A stretch of 64,000 nucleotides of DNA from Actinostola sp. cb2023 (taxonomy: Eukaryota; Cnidaria; Anthozoa; Actiniaria; Actinostolidae), in the NCBI GenBank assembly GCA_033675265.1, contig JAUJYZ010001527.1, positions 434,001 to 498,000 on the forward strand, in the 5' to 3' direction. Shown here piece after piece: positions 11,828 through 24,451 of the stretch. The notes under the pieces are model-generated. The model saw only the letters and a list, made by a program, of their open reading frames with translations. It searched no databases and was not told the DNA's origin. The translations under genes were made by a program, and so were the position numbers. Each line of letters starts with the position of its first letter. Positions within the stretch are counted from its first letter, which is position 1.

Positions 11828-14129
11828 AAAATCAACATGCCTAAGATATTTGTGAACTGAAACAGAGACACATGAAGCCTTCAAAGCCTTTATCAGTTAT
11901 ACAAACTTGAAGTCTAACTGTTGCATTGTAAAGAAAAGCATTTTAAATCTTGATAACAAACCCAGAAGTCAGTTGAAAGCAACAAAGTTTATCCAGAAAG
12001 TTAAGGGACCAAAGAGCACAATCAAGATTATAACCAACTTGAAGATGAATTGGACTTGAATTTGCATTATTGCATTTGTGTATTGATTGTCATTATATAT
12101 TGGTTTTTATTATTTTCAAACAAGTTATGTGTGTTGTTGCTGTGCTATGTCTTTGAGTTCTCGAAATCCAACCGACCGAAAACCCTCTAAATACGCACCA
12201 AACCCTCAAATAACTTTCATATAAGTGTGTATCCCCAAAGCTTCAAATTTTCACTTACTAGATCAAAATCAGGGCACGAGTGTAGATTGATTGAAGGTCT
12301 AGTTTCTACTATTTCATTCTTCTATTCATTGCTAAAATTTCTTGGTTGTCAAGCAAAGAAATATTGTCACTCAGATAAAACCAAACAAACAATTCTTGGA
12401 CAGAAATCTCTGGAGTTACTGGCATACTATATTCAAATCCATTCAAAAACAAAATAAGAACTTGCAAGTCTATTACATTAATTCTACGTTGCATAAGCTG
12501 ATACATTTTTGGTGCAGTTTTTATTTTCCTGCATTTTCAAAGGCTAACATTTTCTGGATCTTGGCATATTGCAGTAGTAATGGCATGTATGAAGTTCATG
12601 AGAACTATGGCTTGTGAATGATTCTTTTGATCAATTGGGATTCCAAGATTGTAAGGCAGGAAAAAAATTGGACGTCAGTGTGGGGCATTTTTGTAAAAAA
12701 AAACATTTTTTTTACTTCATGTTGAAATCAAAAAGAAAGCAAAGATAAAACGAACAAACTGGTGGTCCGTTCTAACAAACTTCGGTGTTATATAAAATAG
12801 ATTCTGATAAAAACTATCGAAAATCTTGGACGACCACCTCTGTTTGTGGTGGCTTGGGTACGAGAATGCTTGGATTACCTGTGGTATCCCAGCGTTCATT
12901 GGGAATTAGTCGGACAAAATGGCGGTGGACTGACCGAATATATTGTGCACAAGTAATAGCCAGAATTAGTCGTACAGGCAAGATATAGAGATACAGAAGA
13001 ATTGTTATTAAGGAGAATGAAGTGAACTACATGGAATGGGGGCAGTTTTGAGGATTTTCCAGCGGTATAAAGAACCTTGGACTGTTGTTTGTTACCGTTT
13101 GTTTTGAGTCATGTTGCCGAATGCAAAACCATTCCCACGCATTTTCAATACGAAAAACAGGAAATTCCAAGTGGACGTTAAGGAGGGGGGAGGGGGTCTG
13201 ACCTAAACGTCCAGTGGACGTTAAGCGGGGAAAGGTGAATATGTCGACGGCCCCTTAGAGGAAGTTATTACACAGGAGTCTGCACTATGGTTCAAGGGCA
13301 ATACTTTTTTTCTGGCAATGTGGGTTTGAAGTTGCAGATTTTTAGCAGTCTATTGTCACTGAAAATAAATTTGGATAAATTAGAAATGGAATGTCTAGAA
13401 CCTCCAAAATGGGCTTAAATATCGACAATGGAATAAAGAAAGCTCAACATCACGAAAAAGCGATCAAGATACTTCGGATTTTCTCTTCATACAACAAAAA
13501 TCATGTCGCGTCTTTTGGTATGAAAATAACTTGATACAAAGTTCCAAACAACTCTGGAAAAATTGATACCTCTATGGTAAAGTTCAAGTTCTCTGGCGCT
13601 CACAACTATTGTATGTCTGCTAAAAGGAAAAAAGTCAGAAACAAAATGCAATGAAATATTTCATGGCATTGGAAGGAAATCCAACAGAAACAAAATGCAA
13701 TAAAATATTTCATTTGCATTGGAAGGAAATCCAAACAAAATGAAATACACAACAGGTCAAAGCCAATTGTATTGAATGGGTGATCAAATTACTTAATACA
13801 ATATGAAACAATAAACATTGAAGTAATCAAAATATGATTATTTTCAACTAAGATAGATCCAACGTAATATTTCAATGTTTATTCACCTCATCATCTCCAT
13901 AACGCTACAAGGTGTACAATTGCTATATAGGAAATATTTAAATTCAGGAAGCTACAAAGAAATGGAAGACTAAACAACTGTAGTTCTGAGGCTTCTAAAC
14001 CAACATTTATACTGGGTGACAACATTTTTATTAGTATACCTCATGGAAATGTAGCTGATACCAATTACTATGCTGATCTATTATTACTTGGAGCATTTAT
14101 AAATATGCGATTTAAGGTCAACAGCACCC
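11828..14129. other. No gene recognised; one 58-bp tandem duplication
   Basis: A two-copy direct repeat lies at about 13638-13735 (units containing AAACAAAATGCAATRAAATA and GCATTGGAAGGAAATCC). The phrase 'ggacgttaag' is repeated near 13160-13225. ORFs are short and unsupported. Confidence 0.4.
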
Positions 14130-14900
14130 TATGAAGATAAAACGTCCGGCAAAGAGAAAAGGTCGACTTCTTCATGAAAAGGATCACAGTTGATTAAAGG
14201 TTGAAACATTGGTTTGTCGAATTTCCTACCATTTGCTTTTCAATCTCGGCAAGAGATCTATATTTTTCGCCAATGTAATAATGCTTATATGCAGGACTAA
14301 TTTGGTATACAATGGCTTTCTGCCCCATCATGATTTTATCCTTAGTTGAATATAACAAATACATTTCCTTGGTGTTAATTTAACATCCTCTTTCAAAGAC
14401 CATTATATTTTCTTGGAAGGAATCCTATCCCTATTTTTTTTTAAATCAAGTCCTGAACCTACCAAGGATGATCTTTATGTTTCATTGATTTAACTTGTCA
14501 AAGAAACAATTTGCTACTTGTGCAAATTCGTTTAGCATTGCAAAATAATGCTTCGACCCTTTCAAACACCAACGTGTTTGACTGGTAAAATGCATGCACT
14601 GTCTTGTGAGTGTATCGTTATAATACACATATGTTTGAATGCCTTTTATGGCCATTGTCTGTGAACTGGTCACCTGGGATTTGAATGTTGTAATTGATTG
14701 AATTCAATCTCTGAAGGACTTATTAACATATCTGATGTCATAGGGTTGTTCTTAAACAGTTTGTCTAAAAATATTTTTCCAGTTCAGTTGTGAAGATGTT
14801 TGCTAGAACTGGTCCCAATGGTGATCTCTTTGACTTTGACACACCATCCTTCTGTTGATACATCTTGGTGTTGAAACCAAATGCTGTCTAATTATATGAG
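14130..14900 (-). pseudogene. Penelope-like element remnant: RT end plus GIY-YIG
   Basis: Reading the minus strand from 14900 downward gives 'YQQKDGV' and 'SPLGPVLANIF', the RT motif typical of Penelope-like elements, then a decayed catalytic box 'YVYYNDTLT' near 14610. About 300 bases further on comes 'VYQIS..YKHYYIGEKYRSL', which fits the GIY-YIG endonuclease that follows the RT in endonuclease-bearing Penelope-like elements. Several stops and frame changes separate these blocks, and the second catalytic Asp of the YxDD box is changed. The order RT then GIY-YIG and the specific RT motif make the assignment firm; the copy is dead. Confidence 0.75.
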
Positions 14901-15432
14901 TCTGGGATCAATTTAAGGAATTTATAATTTTGTGAGTAAACAATATGACCTGACAAATTTCATCAGTTCAATGAAAATTAATAATGTGAGGAAAAGAGCA
15001 AACATTTCATTTAATTCTTTAAAAACAACAAAAACATATTAATCTAAGGGTAAGTTCGATAAAATTTTGAAAAACTGTTGAAATGTGAGTACTCACTGCT
15101 GAAGACATTCTCTCAATATCTCCCTCTCGTTAAAGTGGAACTGAAGACTAAATATTTTGCTCACGAAAGTTAGATATGACTTATATTAGCATTACTTGAG
15201 TATTAATTTTTGTAAATCTTTCTTAGATATCACCATACTTTCAATTCAATATGGAATATATAACAGATGTAACATATAACGCGCGCTCTGATTGGCTAAT
15301 CGGACGTGCACCTATTCTCCATGGGTGCACGCTGATGTCATATTGACGCATACTTTTCTCTTTGATTTCGGATTTTTTGTGCTTTTGTTTGAGTTTTCTT
15401 CCCTTTTTATTAGCTTTTTCAATGCCATTGAA
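14901..15432. other. No gene recognised upstream of the Crypton remnant
   Basis: AT-rich; no supported ORF. Confidence 0.35.
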
Positions 15433-16886
15433 ATGGATTTTCCAAGTTTCGAGATAGATTCATATATAGATTTACCACCAGCAAAGAGATTTGCAACATT
15501 ACGAGACGAAGACCTCGCAAAACTTGTGGATGAAAGACACTTTAAGAAAACCAAAAGTACGACAAACTGGGCAATTTCCACCTTCAAAGGTACAAACAAT
15601 CATTAATTGTAAAATACATTATCTGCCCAAAGCCTTCACGAAGGATATGTATCGAATATTTGAAGGTTTTTGCTATTTGTTCATTTCTATTGAGTTTGAA
15701 TGCATCTGATTTGCCTGTCTTTTTAACTTTTACATGCATGGTTTCTTGAAGAAAAAAACATTCAAAAATGATGAAATGTTTTGTCCTTTTATACAGTTGA
15801 AATTTACGTTTGTCGTAAAATAAAGGATCTATCATTTCAGGCTGGTGCCGGGAAAAAAATGTAAAAACGCCTTTTGATCATTGGCCAAACTGATGCCTAT
15901 TTACGGCACTTTTATGCCGAAGCGCTGTCATCAAAGCAACAAGAATACAGCAAATCTACTCTTCTTGGCTTCAGATAATTGATGGAAAGATACTTAAATG
16001 CACCACCACTCTGCAAATCAAGATATCCACCGACCCTAGGTTCAAGATGTCAAATGAAATGCTTAATGCCAAAATAACCAGCCTGAAACGCAGTGGTAAA
16101 GAAAACGTAGTCTACAAACCTTACATTGAAGAAGAAGACCTGCAGAAGCTTAAATCCAGTGGTGTACTGTCTCTGTCAAGTCCATTATCGTTACTAAGAA
16201 ATATTTGGTGCCATGTTGTTCTCTTCTTCTGTCGAAGAGACTGTGAAGGACAGCAAACAACATCCAGCTTTAAATTTGAGACAGATGCAGCGGGTCGTAG
16301 ATATGTCACAATGGCTCATGACGAAGCATCAAAGCACCATCCCGGTGGCCTGAACGACACTAGCAGCCACGAAAAAGATGCAAGAATCTATGAAAACGAC
16401 CAGGAAAAGGATGGATACACAGCACTGAGCCTCCAAATTGCTCTGCGTTTTTCCAGTACCCAAAGAAAAACTAGCGAAAAGAGGACATGCTATAGTACGA
16501 AGAGAGACCAATGGGTGTCAATGCCTTGGCCAATATGATGAAAACCATCAGCAAGGAAGCACTTCTCTCTAAAGTGTACACCAATCACAGTGTCAGGGCC
16601 ACGGCGATAACATTGTGGTCCAATGCCGGAATCCCCAACTGCCACATTATGGCAATATCCGGCCATAGAAACAAGCAATCTCTGGGTCACTACAACAGCT
16701 GTCCATCACTCAACCAACTGCACAATTGCAGCGAAGTTCTGTCAAATGCTCTGTCTAGCAGTACCTCCTGCCAACCTAAGTCAGAGCCAGGTGTTGGTTA
16801 GTACTCCACAACACAATTTTGCTTCCATCTTTGGTAATTGTACCATCCAAAATGTACAAATTGTGAATCAATATGCCAGCCAGTGA
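15433..16886 (+). pseudogene. Crypton-type tyrosine recombinase (DUF3504-like), broken
   Basis: A first exon at 15433-15590 (starts MDFPSFEIDSYIDLPP, ends at a possible GT donor after TTCAAAG) precedes a recombinase body at 15845-16800. The body includes 'EEEDLQKLKSSGVLSL', 'RNIWCHVVLFFCRR', 'FKFETDAAGRRYVTMAHDEA' and, after a frame change near 16500, 'YTNHSVRATAITLWS' and 'IMAISGHRNKQSLGHYN'. The HSVR arginine, SGH histidine and HYN tyrosine are in the order expected for tyrosine recombinases of the Crypton/DUF3504 group. Frame changes occur around 15880-16040 and 16490-16530, so this copy cannot give one protein as it stands. It could alternatively be a decayed host gene of Crypton origin. 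Confidence 0.75.
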
Positions 16887-17159
16887 AATGACTTGAAGTT
16901 GAACTGTTCACTCGTGTTTGTCGAGTTTTCTTGTAGTTTTCTCGGATTGTTTTAGAAATATGTTGGCTTCATTTCACGTCGGGCACAAATGCTCTCGAAA
17001 TCGGCACTGTATGTCATTTCTATTGTTCAGCGGTTTCGCGCCAAAATTGCACAAGTTCTGGAACAGGTCTTCGGGACTGATAGTGATAGCGTTTCAGGTG
17101 ACGATGAAGAGATGGTAGAGGAAGTATGAGGTGTTGAGGAGACAAAGAAAGAAGATCGT

Positions 17160-17830
17160 GCACAACAAGTGTGCATCGAAGTAAGAAAACAGCTGGAAAA
17201 TATCGCCAAACAACACAACGTTCTGACAAACAAGGTTACCGAGTCGACTTTGGAAACGCTTCACACATCTATTATGTTCTGTAGTGGGGCTGGCTCTGAA
17301 GTAGCATTTCTAAATGCTACTCCAGTCCATGCTGGAACTGTTTTCATGGAAGAAGGGGAGATTTGGCTGGAACACATCTACCGACGGCTAACTGGTAGAT
17401 GGAGTGTGAGGAGGCCATTCTATGCAGAAATCCATCGCTGTATACCCCATGCTATTTTTAATGTTCTTGTTCGCCTCGTTAGACAAAGTGATGGATTTGT
17501 GAGGCCATTCTGCCAATTACAAAGGACAAGAATACCGACGTCATAACCCTGGTATCAATTCGACTTGTGAAGGAACTGCTTTCAATACTTTCTGGCCGAT
17601 CACAATCTGAAGTGGTGGATTTCTTCAAGAGAAAAGTAACCGGTAAAAGAGGTGGCCACAAAGTGTCAATAATTGTGGATGAAACAAGGACCTTTTCTTT
17701 TTTTTACAAATTGAAAAAAGGAGAACTCACCATTGGGTATGGTATCACTTTGGTGAATGGAATACCTGTGGTTTTCCACTACACAATTATTGATTGCTGT
17801 ATGTATATTATGTTCATTTACATAATAATT
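17160..17830 (+). pseudogene. Unrecognised coding remnant
   Basis: Two plus ORFs in different frames (17169-17546 and 17567-17887) look like pieces of one protein. The second contains 'KRGGHKVSIIVDETRTFSFF' and 'GELTIGYGITLVNGIPVVF', which has protein-like composition and regular hydrophobic spacing. I do not recognise the family. A shorter inverted copy lies at 18745-18930, so it is a repeated sequence. Confidence 0.4.
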
Positions 17831-18173
17831 ATTAGTATAATTTTAGACTTGAAAATATTTTTTAGTGCTATGATGAGTAGTATTTAAACTGCTAACTTAG
17901 TAGTTTCATTACTAATCATCCTCCATAATCTGGTTGTCACTTCTGTCCTGCATTAATAATGGTGTTGGATATATCAAATACTGACAACATTATTATTAAT
18001 ATTGCCAGTTGATAAAGCTAACAGCATTATTAAAAATATTACAGTGTATTGTAGTTTTTGCTCTCAGCAATCGCTGACATAGAGCAGAGAGGAAACAATA
18101 GGTTTTGATGAGGGTCAGTAATTATGAAACGATAATCACTGGTCGAGAGCGGAAGTAAAATCACCAATGTGGA

Positions 18174-18668
18174 AGTACCGTAAATGCTCGATTAAGCACC
18201 CTGCTTCCAATAAGCGCCCCCCTCGAATAAGCGCCCCCTCCCCCTAAAAGAAATTCAGAAACAACTCTCTAAAATAAAACGTTACCGATAAACATTTTAT
18301 AAGCGCCCCCCTTCCAATAAGCGCCCCCTCCCCCTAAAAGAAATTCAGAAACAACTCTCTAGAATAAAACGTTACCGATAAACAGAAACACGGTATACCG
18401 TATGTCAATACCGTATATTTACAGTATACCAGTATACAGTTTACCAAGTACCGCACGGTACATGTTTGCTATTTTTATTCACTGTATATGTATGTTACAG
18501 TACCGTATATAAGAAAACATTGAGTTCATCATCTGAGAAAAGAAATAAGCGCCCTGCTTCCAATAAGCGCCCCCCTCGAATAAGCGCCCCCCTCGAATAA
18601 GCGCCTCCCCCTAGAGGTCTAAAAATTAAATAAGCGCCCGGGGCGCTAAATCGAGCATTTACGGTACT
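18174..18668. mobile_element. MITE with AGTACCGTAAATGCTCGATT ends
   Basis: Left end AGTACCGTAAATGCTCGATT and right end AATCGAGCATTTACGGTACT are inverted repeats. The interior is full of AATAAGCGCCCCC units, and an internal segment of about 100 bases is duplicated (near 18205 and 18305). There is no ORF. It sits between the two inverted copies of the unrecognised coding remnant. Confidence 0.75.
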
Positions 18669-18744
18669 AAATGCAACATTCTTTATCTTGAATTTTGTCT
18701 TTTCTCTGATACTCAAGTCTAAAATTATACTAAAACAATTATTC

Positions 18745-18935
18745 ACCTCATGCAGGCTTGTGATCAGCCAGAAAGTATTGAAAACAGTTTCCTTTACAAG
18801 TCGAATTGAGACCAGTGTTATGACTCTGACACTATATGAAGCGTTTTCAAAGTCGACTCTATGTCTGTCAGAATGTTGTGTTGTTTGGCGATATTTTTCA
18901 GCCGTTTTCTAACCTCGTCGCACACCATAGTTGGA
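18745..18935 (-). repeat. Inverted partial copy of the 17.2-17.6 kb remnant
   Basis: On the minus strand this reads 'EVRKRLKNIAKQHNILTDIE', against 'EVRKQLENIAKQHNVLTNK' at 17180 on the plus strand. DNA similarity continues to the part matching 17540-17600, with the part matching 17290-17540 missing. Confidence 0.7.
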
Positions 18936-19557
18936 TTATTTGTCTTACAGCCAATAGTCAATTTATACAAAAAAATGTAAACAATGCAAATATTTTGGTC
19001 TTCTATCTGGTGAAATGTTGTAGTCATTTCACTTCACCAAAAAAAAGTAATACTTTAGAGAGGTAGTCAGTTACTGGAATATTTTTGAGCAGTGTTTGAC
19101 TAAGAAGATAGTCTGGTGGTAATTCACAAAGCATTTACCTATGTATACAAGAGCAGGTTGCTCACAGAGACAGTTGACTTTAGTCAATGTCTAATAGCCA
19201 ATACAAAATGATTGGGGTTTATTTAGTCTGTCTCTTTCATGGGTTAAACCAAAAAACAATATCTACGCATATATACATACTGCCCAATTAAAACAAGTTG
19301 TATACAATCACTCAGACTAAAATAATTTGGTCTTGTTGAAAAGTAGAAACAGATATGTGCTTGTACCCTGCATTAATCAAATGTGATTAAAATACATGAA
19401 ATAAGCAAAACAAATGTTTGGTGACTTTTATCGCTTACAGACGGTCGGTAAAATACATTTATTTGGGAAATCCTTTGTGTTGCTGCTGTTTTGTCCCCCT
19501 CTCGTGACCATGAATTGATAATTTTGGCATCTACATTGTTATAAATTAACAATAAAC

Positions 19558-21152
19558 TACCGTAAACTACCGCTCATAAGCCCTCCTGTTTATAAGTCCC
19601 TAAACATGTATACATTTTGTCTGCGCATGCGTTAGAATTCAGATTTGAAGTGATTTGCCGCCATTTTCTTTGCAAATTGCACTGCGGTGGGAGATTTAGT
19701 GAGCGATCTTCGTCTCTAGAATGATGTTCAAGAAAATATTTGAAAGGAAATCAATAGTCTGCCTACTTTTGTTTTACTGTAGATGATTTGTTTCCGTATA
19801 AGGGTCGTAGATGATAAAATATCAAGGAACAAAATCCGCCAAAACAAGGAATTATCCTAAAACCAGCTACATTGTCCTTTGGGTTTATTCTCATCGAAGA
19901 TGATTTCAAGAGATACTTCACAGTGAACGTTAGTACTGACACATTGAAGGTCACATTCTGTGAATTTGAGTTCTCTACATTCAAGTATTCTCAAAGTATT
20001 TTGCTCGGTTCAGTTGGGTATTTATAATTTTTGCACGTGTTTTCCTAACATTCCTACCTAAAGTACAATACTTATTAACTAGCCCCCCAGCCGAAAATAG
20101 CACAAATTGACTTCTTCTAAGCTTATTCTTTGCATTCGAGAACTTATTTTAAGCTGAAAAATTGTCCCTCGATGTGAGATCGTATTATTTTGGTACTATG
20201 GTATCAGTACACTCTATTTGTTATGATTTTGACTGATTTTCATCGCTGGTGTATACCATATTACAAACACTCTATGTGTTGAAGTTTATTGTAAAGGATA
20301 GCTTAATTCTTCATTTTTATGGACTTCTTAGAATCAGTTGTAAACCGTTTGATATAAGTTTGATTCACATTGAGTTTTTATTCAGCATTGTGTTTGCGAA
20401 TCGTTTATCTGAATTGGTGACGTGTCAAACTAAATTATAAGAAAACCTCTCTTAGTAGCTCACCCCCCAGCAATTTTCTTCCGTGATTTATTGCTTCACT
20501 CATGCTAGTTTCGTAAGGACTTGTTTGTTGGAGTTGAAAAATTGTCCCTCTTGCTTTGCGGTGGATTTGAAGTGTCCAAGTATCACTCATTCACCCGACT
20601 TCTCCGTAGAAATGTTGCCTTGTTTTGGCGGATTTTGTTCCATTATACGGAAAAAATATCCACAGCACCACAAAGGTAGGCGGACTATTGATTTCCTTTC
20701 AATGATTTTCTAAAACTTCATTCTAGAGACGTAGATCGCTCACTAAATCTTCCACAGCAGTGCACTTGGCAAAACAATAGCGATACTTCATGTTTACAAA
20801 CATTAACATTGTGATGTAAATTGCCAACCATTTCCACAAAGACTTCTCACACGTTTTGTTTCAACAGCCAATCGATCTCTGGTTGGCACATCGTTGGCAC
20901 ATGAATGACAAAAGCTGAAGTATCGATTATGCAAATAGGTACTTTGAAATCTGAATCCAAACGCATGCGCAGACAAAATGTACACATGCTAAGTCCCTAT
21001 ACTTTCAAACACAAAAACAATGCCGGTTATAAGCCCCACCCCCACCCCCCTCGGGGTATAATGCCCCCATTTATAAGCACACCCAAACACCCTTATGAAC
21101 TTATACATTGCACATGTATAAGCCCGGGGCTTATAAGCGGCAGTTTATGGTA
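19558..21152. mobile_element. 1.6-kb DNA element with long inverted arms
   Basis: The left end TACCGTAAACTACCGCTCAT and the right end (reverse complement TACCATAAACTGCCGCTTAT) define the element. Inner parts are also inverted: 19640-19860 matches 20620-20800 on the other strand, including AAAATCCGCCAAAACAAGG and its complement. No transposase ORF is present. Ends are rich in ATAAGCCC, as in the MITE at 18174. Confidence 0.7.
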
Positions 21153-21284
21153 TTTTAAAGTGCTCACTAAAAAATTAGGTATTTGTAATAATAATATAAG
21201 TATTAATTAAAACAATTAGTCATTGAATTGATAAGTAACACATTTTGTATTTGATGCTTTTGTTGCAATGAACTTATTACATGA

Positions 21285-21373
21285 ATTTCTTTTCAACATG
21301 TGCAGTAGAACATAGGAACTAGATTACACTCTATTAACAACTTCCAACGTGTGCAGTAGCACTTAGTATGTTT
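21285..21373. repeat. One unit of the 85-bp minisatellite, left of the LINE
   Basis: This unit (with CAACATGTGCAGTAG and GATTACACTCTATTAACAAC) matches the array at 41153-41565. The two parts were one array before the LINE inserted. Confidence 0.8.
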
Positions 21374-21653
21374 AATGTTTAATAACTCTTTGTCAACTAT
21401 ACAACCTGATATAACATAACATAAAATAAAATAGATACAATAATACACAATGAACAAAGAACTAAAACTAACGATGTTGACGGGATGGTGGCAGGGGGAA
21501 ACTAAATTCCCATTCAAAGGCTACCCTCCTAACATATAAGTAAGTAACGACAAAAACATCAACAGAGAAAAAACAACAACAACAACAAAATGTAGATATA
21601 AAATGTATAAAATGTAAATATGCAAAAATAGAAGTGAAAACTAACGCAAATGC

Positions 21654-21938
21654 TTAATTAACTGCCTTAAAAGAGGAAATGCTGGGCGAATCTATAACTG
21701 TACTGGGTAAGGAGTTCCAGTCATTAATATAACGATGAAAAAACGAATATTTGAAATAATTAGTACGGGCCCCCATAGGTCTGATTTTATAATTATTGTG
21801 ACTTCTAGTGCGTGTAACACCTAAAATATCAAAATATCTAGACCTATCAATAGCACAGAGTCCAAATATGATTTTATACATTTGAACTAGGCTTAGGTAT
21901 TTACGCCTTAGCTCTAAGGAGTCCCACTTTAACATTGA
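21654..21938 (-). pseudogene. LINE ORF2, C-terminal part
   Basis: The 93-residue frame continues the ORF that ends at the BEL insertion at 38.8 kb. It includes 'LRRKYLSLVQMYKIIFGL' and 'SFFHRYINDWNSLPSTVIDS', the usual tail of jockey/CR1-like reverse transcriptases. With one GACAG copy removed, the two halves share the same frame, so the BEL insertion is the only visible break. Confidence 0.85.
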
Positions 21939-21941
21939 CAG

Positions 21942-22216
21942 TGTTCATAAGACCACCCCGCTTACGATTGTTCAAATGTTGCAAACACACACGCGAGTCG
22001 GGCCAACACATCTATTTATTCCACGTTGAAGTTACACTTGAATTCCTTGAAGATGTTTACGATATTGTGCATTTTTCAGCGTATTTTTGCGCGGTTTACA
22101 AACTATTGACTCTTCGCTCTTCAAACTCAATTTCCCGACTGCATGCTCTGCCCACGTGCACGGGATTTTACTCTGCTAATTATTATTCATGTATTCGACC
22201 GGATATGGTAGCCACA
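21942..22216 (-). repeat. 3' LTR of the BEL/Pao element
   Basis: Read on the minus strand it begins TGTGGCTACC and ends TATGAACA. The adjacent upstream stretch TTTAGGGGCCGG could be the polypurine tract. It differs from the other LTR at one position seen (GTTGAAG against GTCGAAG on plus). Confidence 0.9.
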
Positions 22217-22308
22217 CCGGCCCCTAAATGGGTGTCCTATCAGATAGTCATTTACTATAACTAGTAAACTACCATATAACGCAAACTTATAATGTCTTAG
22301 TGTTCATC

Positions 22309-23699
22309 CAAGGGCACTAGAACCGAAAATTTGGGTTGATTTGCTTAGTTGTTCTTTGAATAATTGGTTTGATAATAAATATAGCACTACTTAGCTGAAA
22401 TCCTGCATTAATAAGTCCTATTTTGCTGCTAATAAGCGTCTTGAATGTCCACGTACAACATACGATCTTTCAGTCGTTTGAATCGGTTGTTTACGCTATC
22501 AGGCTTTACCGCTGTACTAGCGTACCAGGCACCGCCGGCGTCTGTTAACCATTTAAAATATGCTTACTTAATAAGTTAATGCGATTCGCCTTCCGCACCC
22601 TAAAATAGAAGGGGTAGGAAACAAACCTTGGTTCCTTTGTTCATCCGTCTGCTCGTATAATTGGATTACTTTGGCAGTACCTAGGGCAGTTTGTTTACAT
22701 AGCGATGACAGGTTTTACTTCGGCCCAGTGAACAAACGTGTCCCGAAGGCAGACTTCGTTAGGCTCGGTTTTTGTAACACGATGACAGATTCGTATTAAA
22801 ATGCAATCCTGCTGTGACGCTCTGTTGTGGAGGTCATATCGTTCAACTAACTGCCAAAAATCTCTCTATTCAATAATAGTATTTGTTCTTTCATTTTTGC
22901 TTTCTTTCTCTTTTGGAATCCGAATCCTGTTTTGTATTATTAAAGACTACTAAAAACATGCATTTTAAGAGGATATTTTTTACGAATGCGCGTATTGAGC
23001 GGCAAAAACCAATAAGCTGGAAAATACGTTTTGTACAAGGCTAAAGCTGCTTTAGCAAAGAGTTCAAGTTATTTGTGATGGTTTTTGACTAGTAAAAGTG
23101 AAATTAGAGTTTTAATCCAAAGTGAAAATCGAAAGTCAAACTGTTCACACCCAGGGTTCAAAAAGGCGCTTTTGGCGGATATTACGCGATGTTACATATC
23201 CTCTTTATCAAAAACCCTGTCCGCATCGTGTTACAAAAACCGAGCCTAACGAAGTCTGCCTTCGGGACACGTTTGTTCACTGGGCCGAAGTCAAATCTGT
23301 CATCGCTATGTAAACAAACTGCCCTAGGTACTGCCAAAGTAATCCAATTATACGAGCAGACGGATGAACAAAGGAACCAAGGTTTGTTTCCTACCCCTTC
23401 TATTTTAGGGTGCGGAAGGCGAATCGCATTAACTTATTAAGTAAGCTTATTTTAAATGGTTAACAGACGCCGGTGGTGCCTGGTACGCTAGTACAGCGGT
23501 AAAGCCTGATAGCGTAAACAACCGATTCAAACGACTGAAAGATCGTATGTTGTACGTGGACATTCAAGACGCTTATTAGCAGCAAAATAGGACTTATCAA
23601 TGCAGGATTTCAGCTAAGTAGTGCTATATTTATTATCAAACCAATTATTCAAAGAACAACTAAGCAAATCAACCCAAATTTTCGGTTCTAGTGCCCTTG
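22309..23699. mobile_element. Non-autonomous element, 7-bp duplication (P-like), in BEL 3' region
   Basis: Ends are CAAGGGCACTAGAACCGAAA and its reverse complement, flanked by GTTCATC at 22302-22308 and 23700-23706. The inverted arms are very long, about 480 bases each (to about 22790 and from about 23215), leaving a 420-base centre. There is no transposase ORF. A 7-bp duplication with CANRG ends fits the P superfamily. Confidence 0.8.
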
Positions 23700-23731
23700 G
23701 TTCATCGTTCCTATTTTGTTGTAATAACTGT

Positions 23732-24451
23732 TCAGGTTGATTCTGTATCACTTGATTCGTCCATTTCCAGCAAACATAGCTTGGTAACGGGTCTTGTGAG
23801 TATCACTGTTGAACTGGCTTTGTTCTCTCCCTTTCGTTGTCTTTTTGCTCTTGTAGCTACTGTCGAGCTTGTCTTCACTTTCACAGTTCGTACGAGGCCG
23901 TCTCTTCCTGTGGTCACCTCCACGACCTTGGCTAACGGCCATTGTCCTCTCGGATAAGTCTCATCAGCTAGTAGCACTAAATCTCCAACCTTGAGATCTC
24001 GCTTTAACAGGTTCCATTTCTTCCTTTCCAATAATGCCGGCAGGTATTCTCTCGTCCATCGCCGCCAGAATACATTGGCGATATACTGGGCTTGTTTCCA
24101 TGCGCGCTTGCCGTGACAATCATCTTTGTCGAACGTACCAGGCGGTAAACTAGGACATGGACGTAGTTTCAGTAGGTGATTCGGGATTAATGGCTCATCA
24201 TCCAGCGGGCTGTCGCTATTTCGGGTGAGTGGTCTTGAGTTAAGAATATTCACTACTTCCGCCATTACCGTTGAGAGTACTTCATCGCAAACCAATTGTT
24301 CCTTCAATAGAGACTTTAGTACTTGTCGCACGGAGCGTATCATCCTCTCCCACACTCCGCCCATATGGCTAGCCGATGGGGGATTGAATATCCACTGGAT
24401 TTCTTTCTGCATACAGAAGTTGCTAATCTTCGTCTGATTCCACTCATTCAA
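23732..24451 (-). pseudogene. BEL/Pao pol: integrase end and DUF5641-like tail
   Basis: Residues 1-100 hold the end of the integrase core ('[20 protein letters not shown]', with the catalytic Glu after the GGVW motif). Residues 120-200 match the C-terminal DUF5641 segment of BEL/Pao ('[19 protein letters not shown]', '[20 protein letters not shown]'). The frame ends naturally near the 3' end. It overlaps the preceding integrase frame (24444-25190) by a few bases in another frame, so a frame break lies near 24450. Confidence 0.9.
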
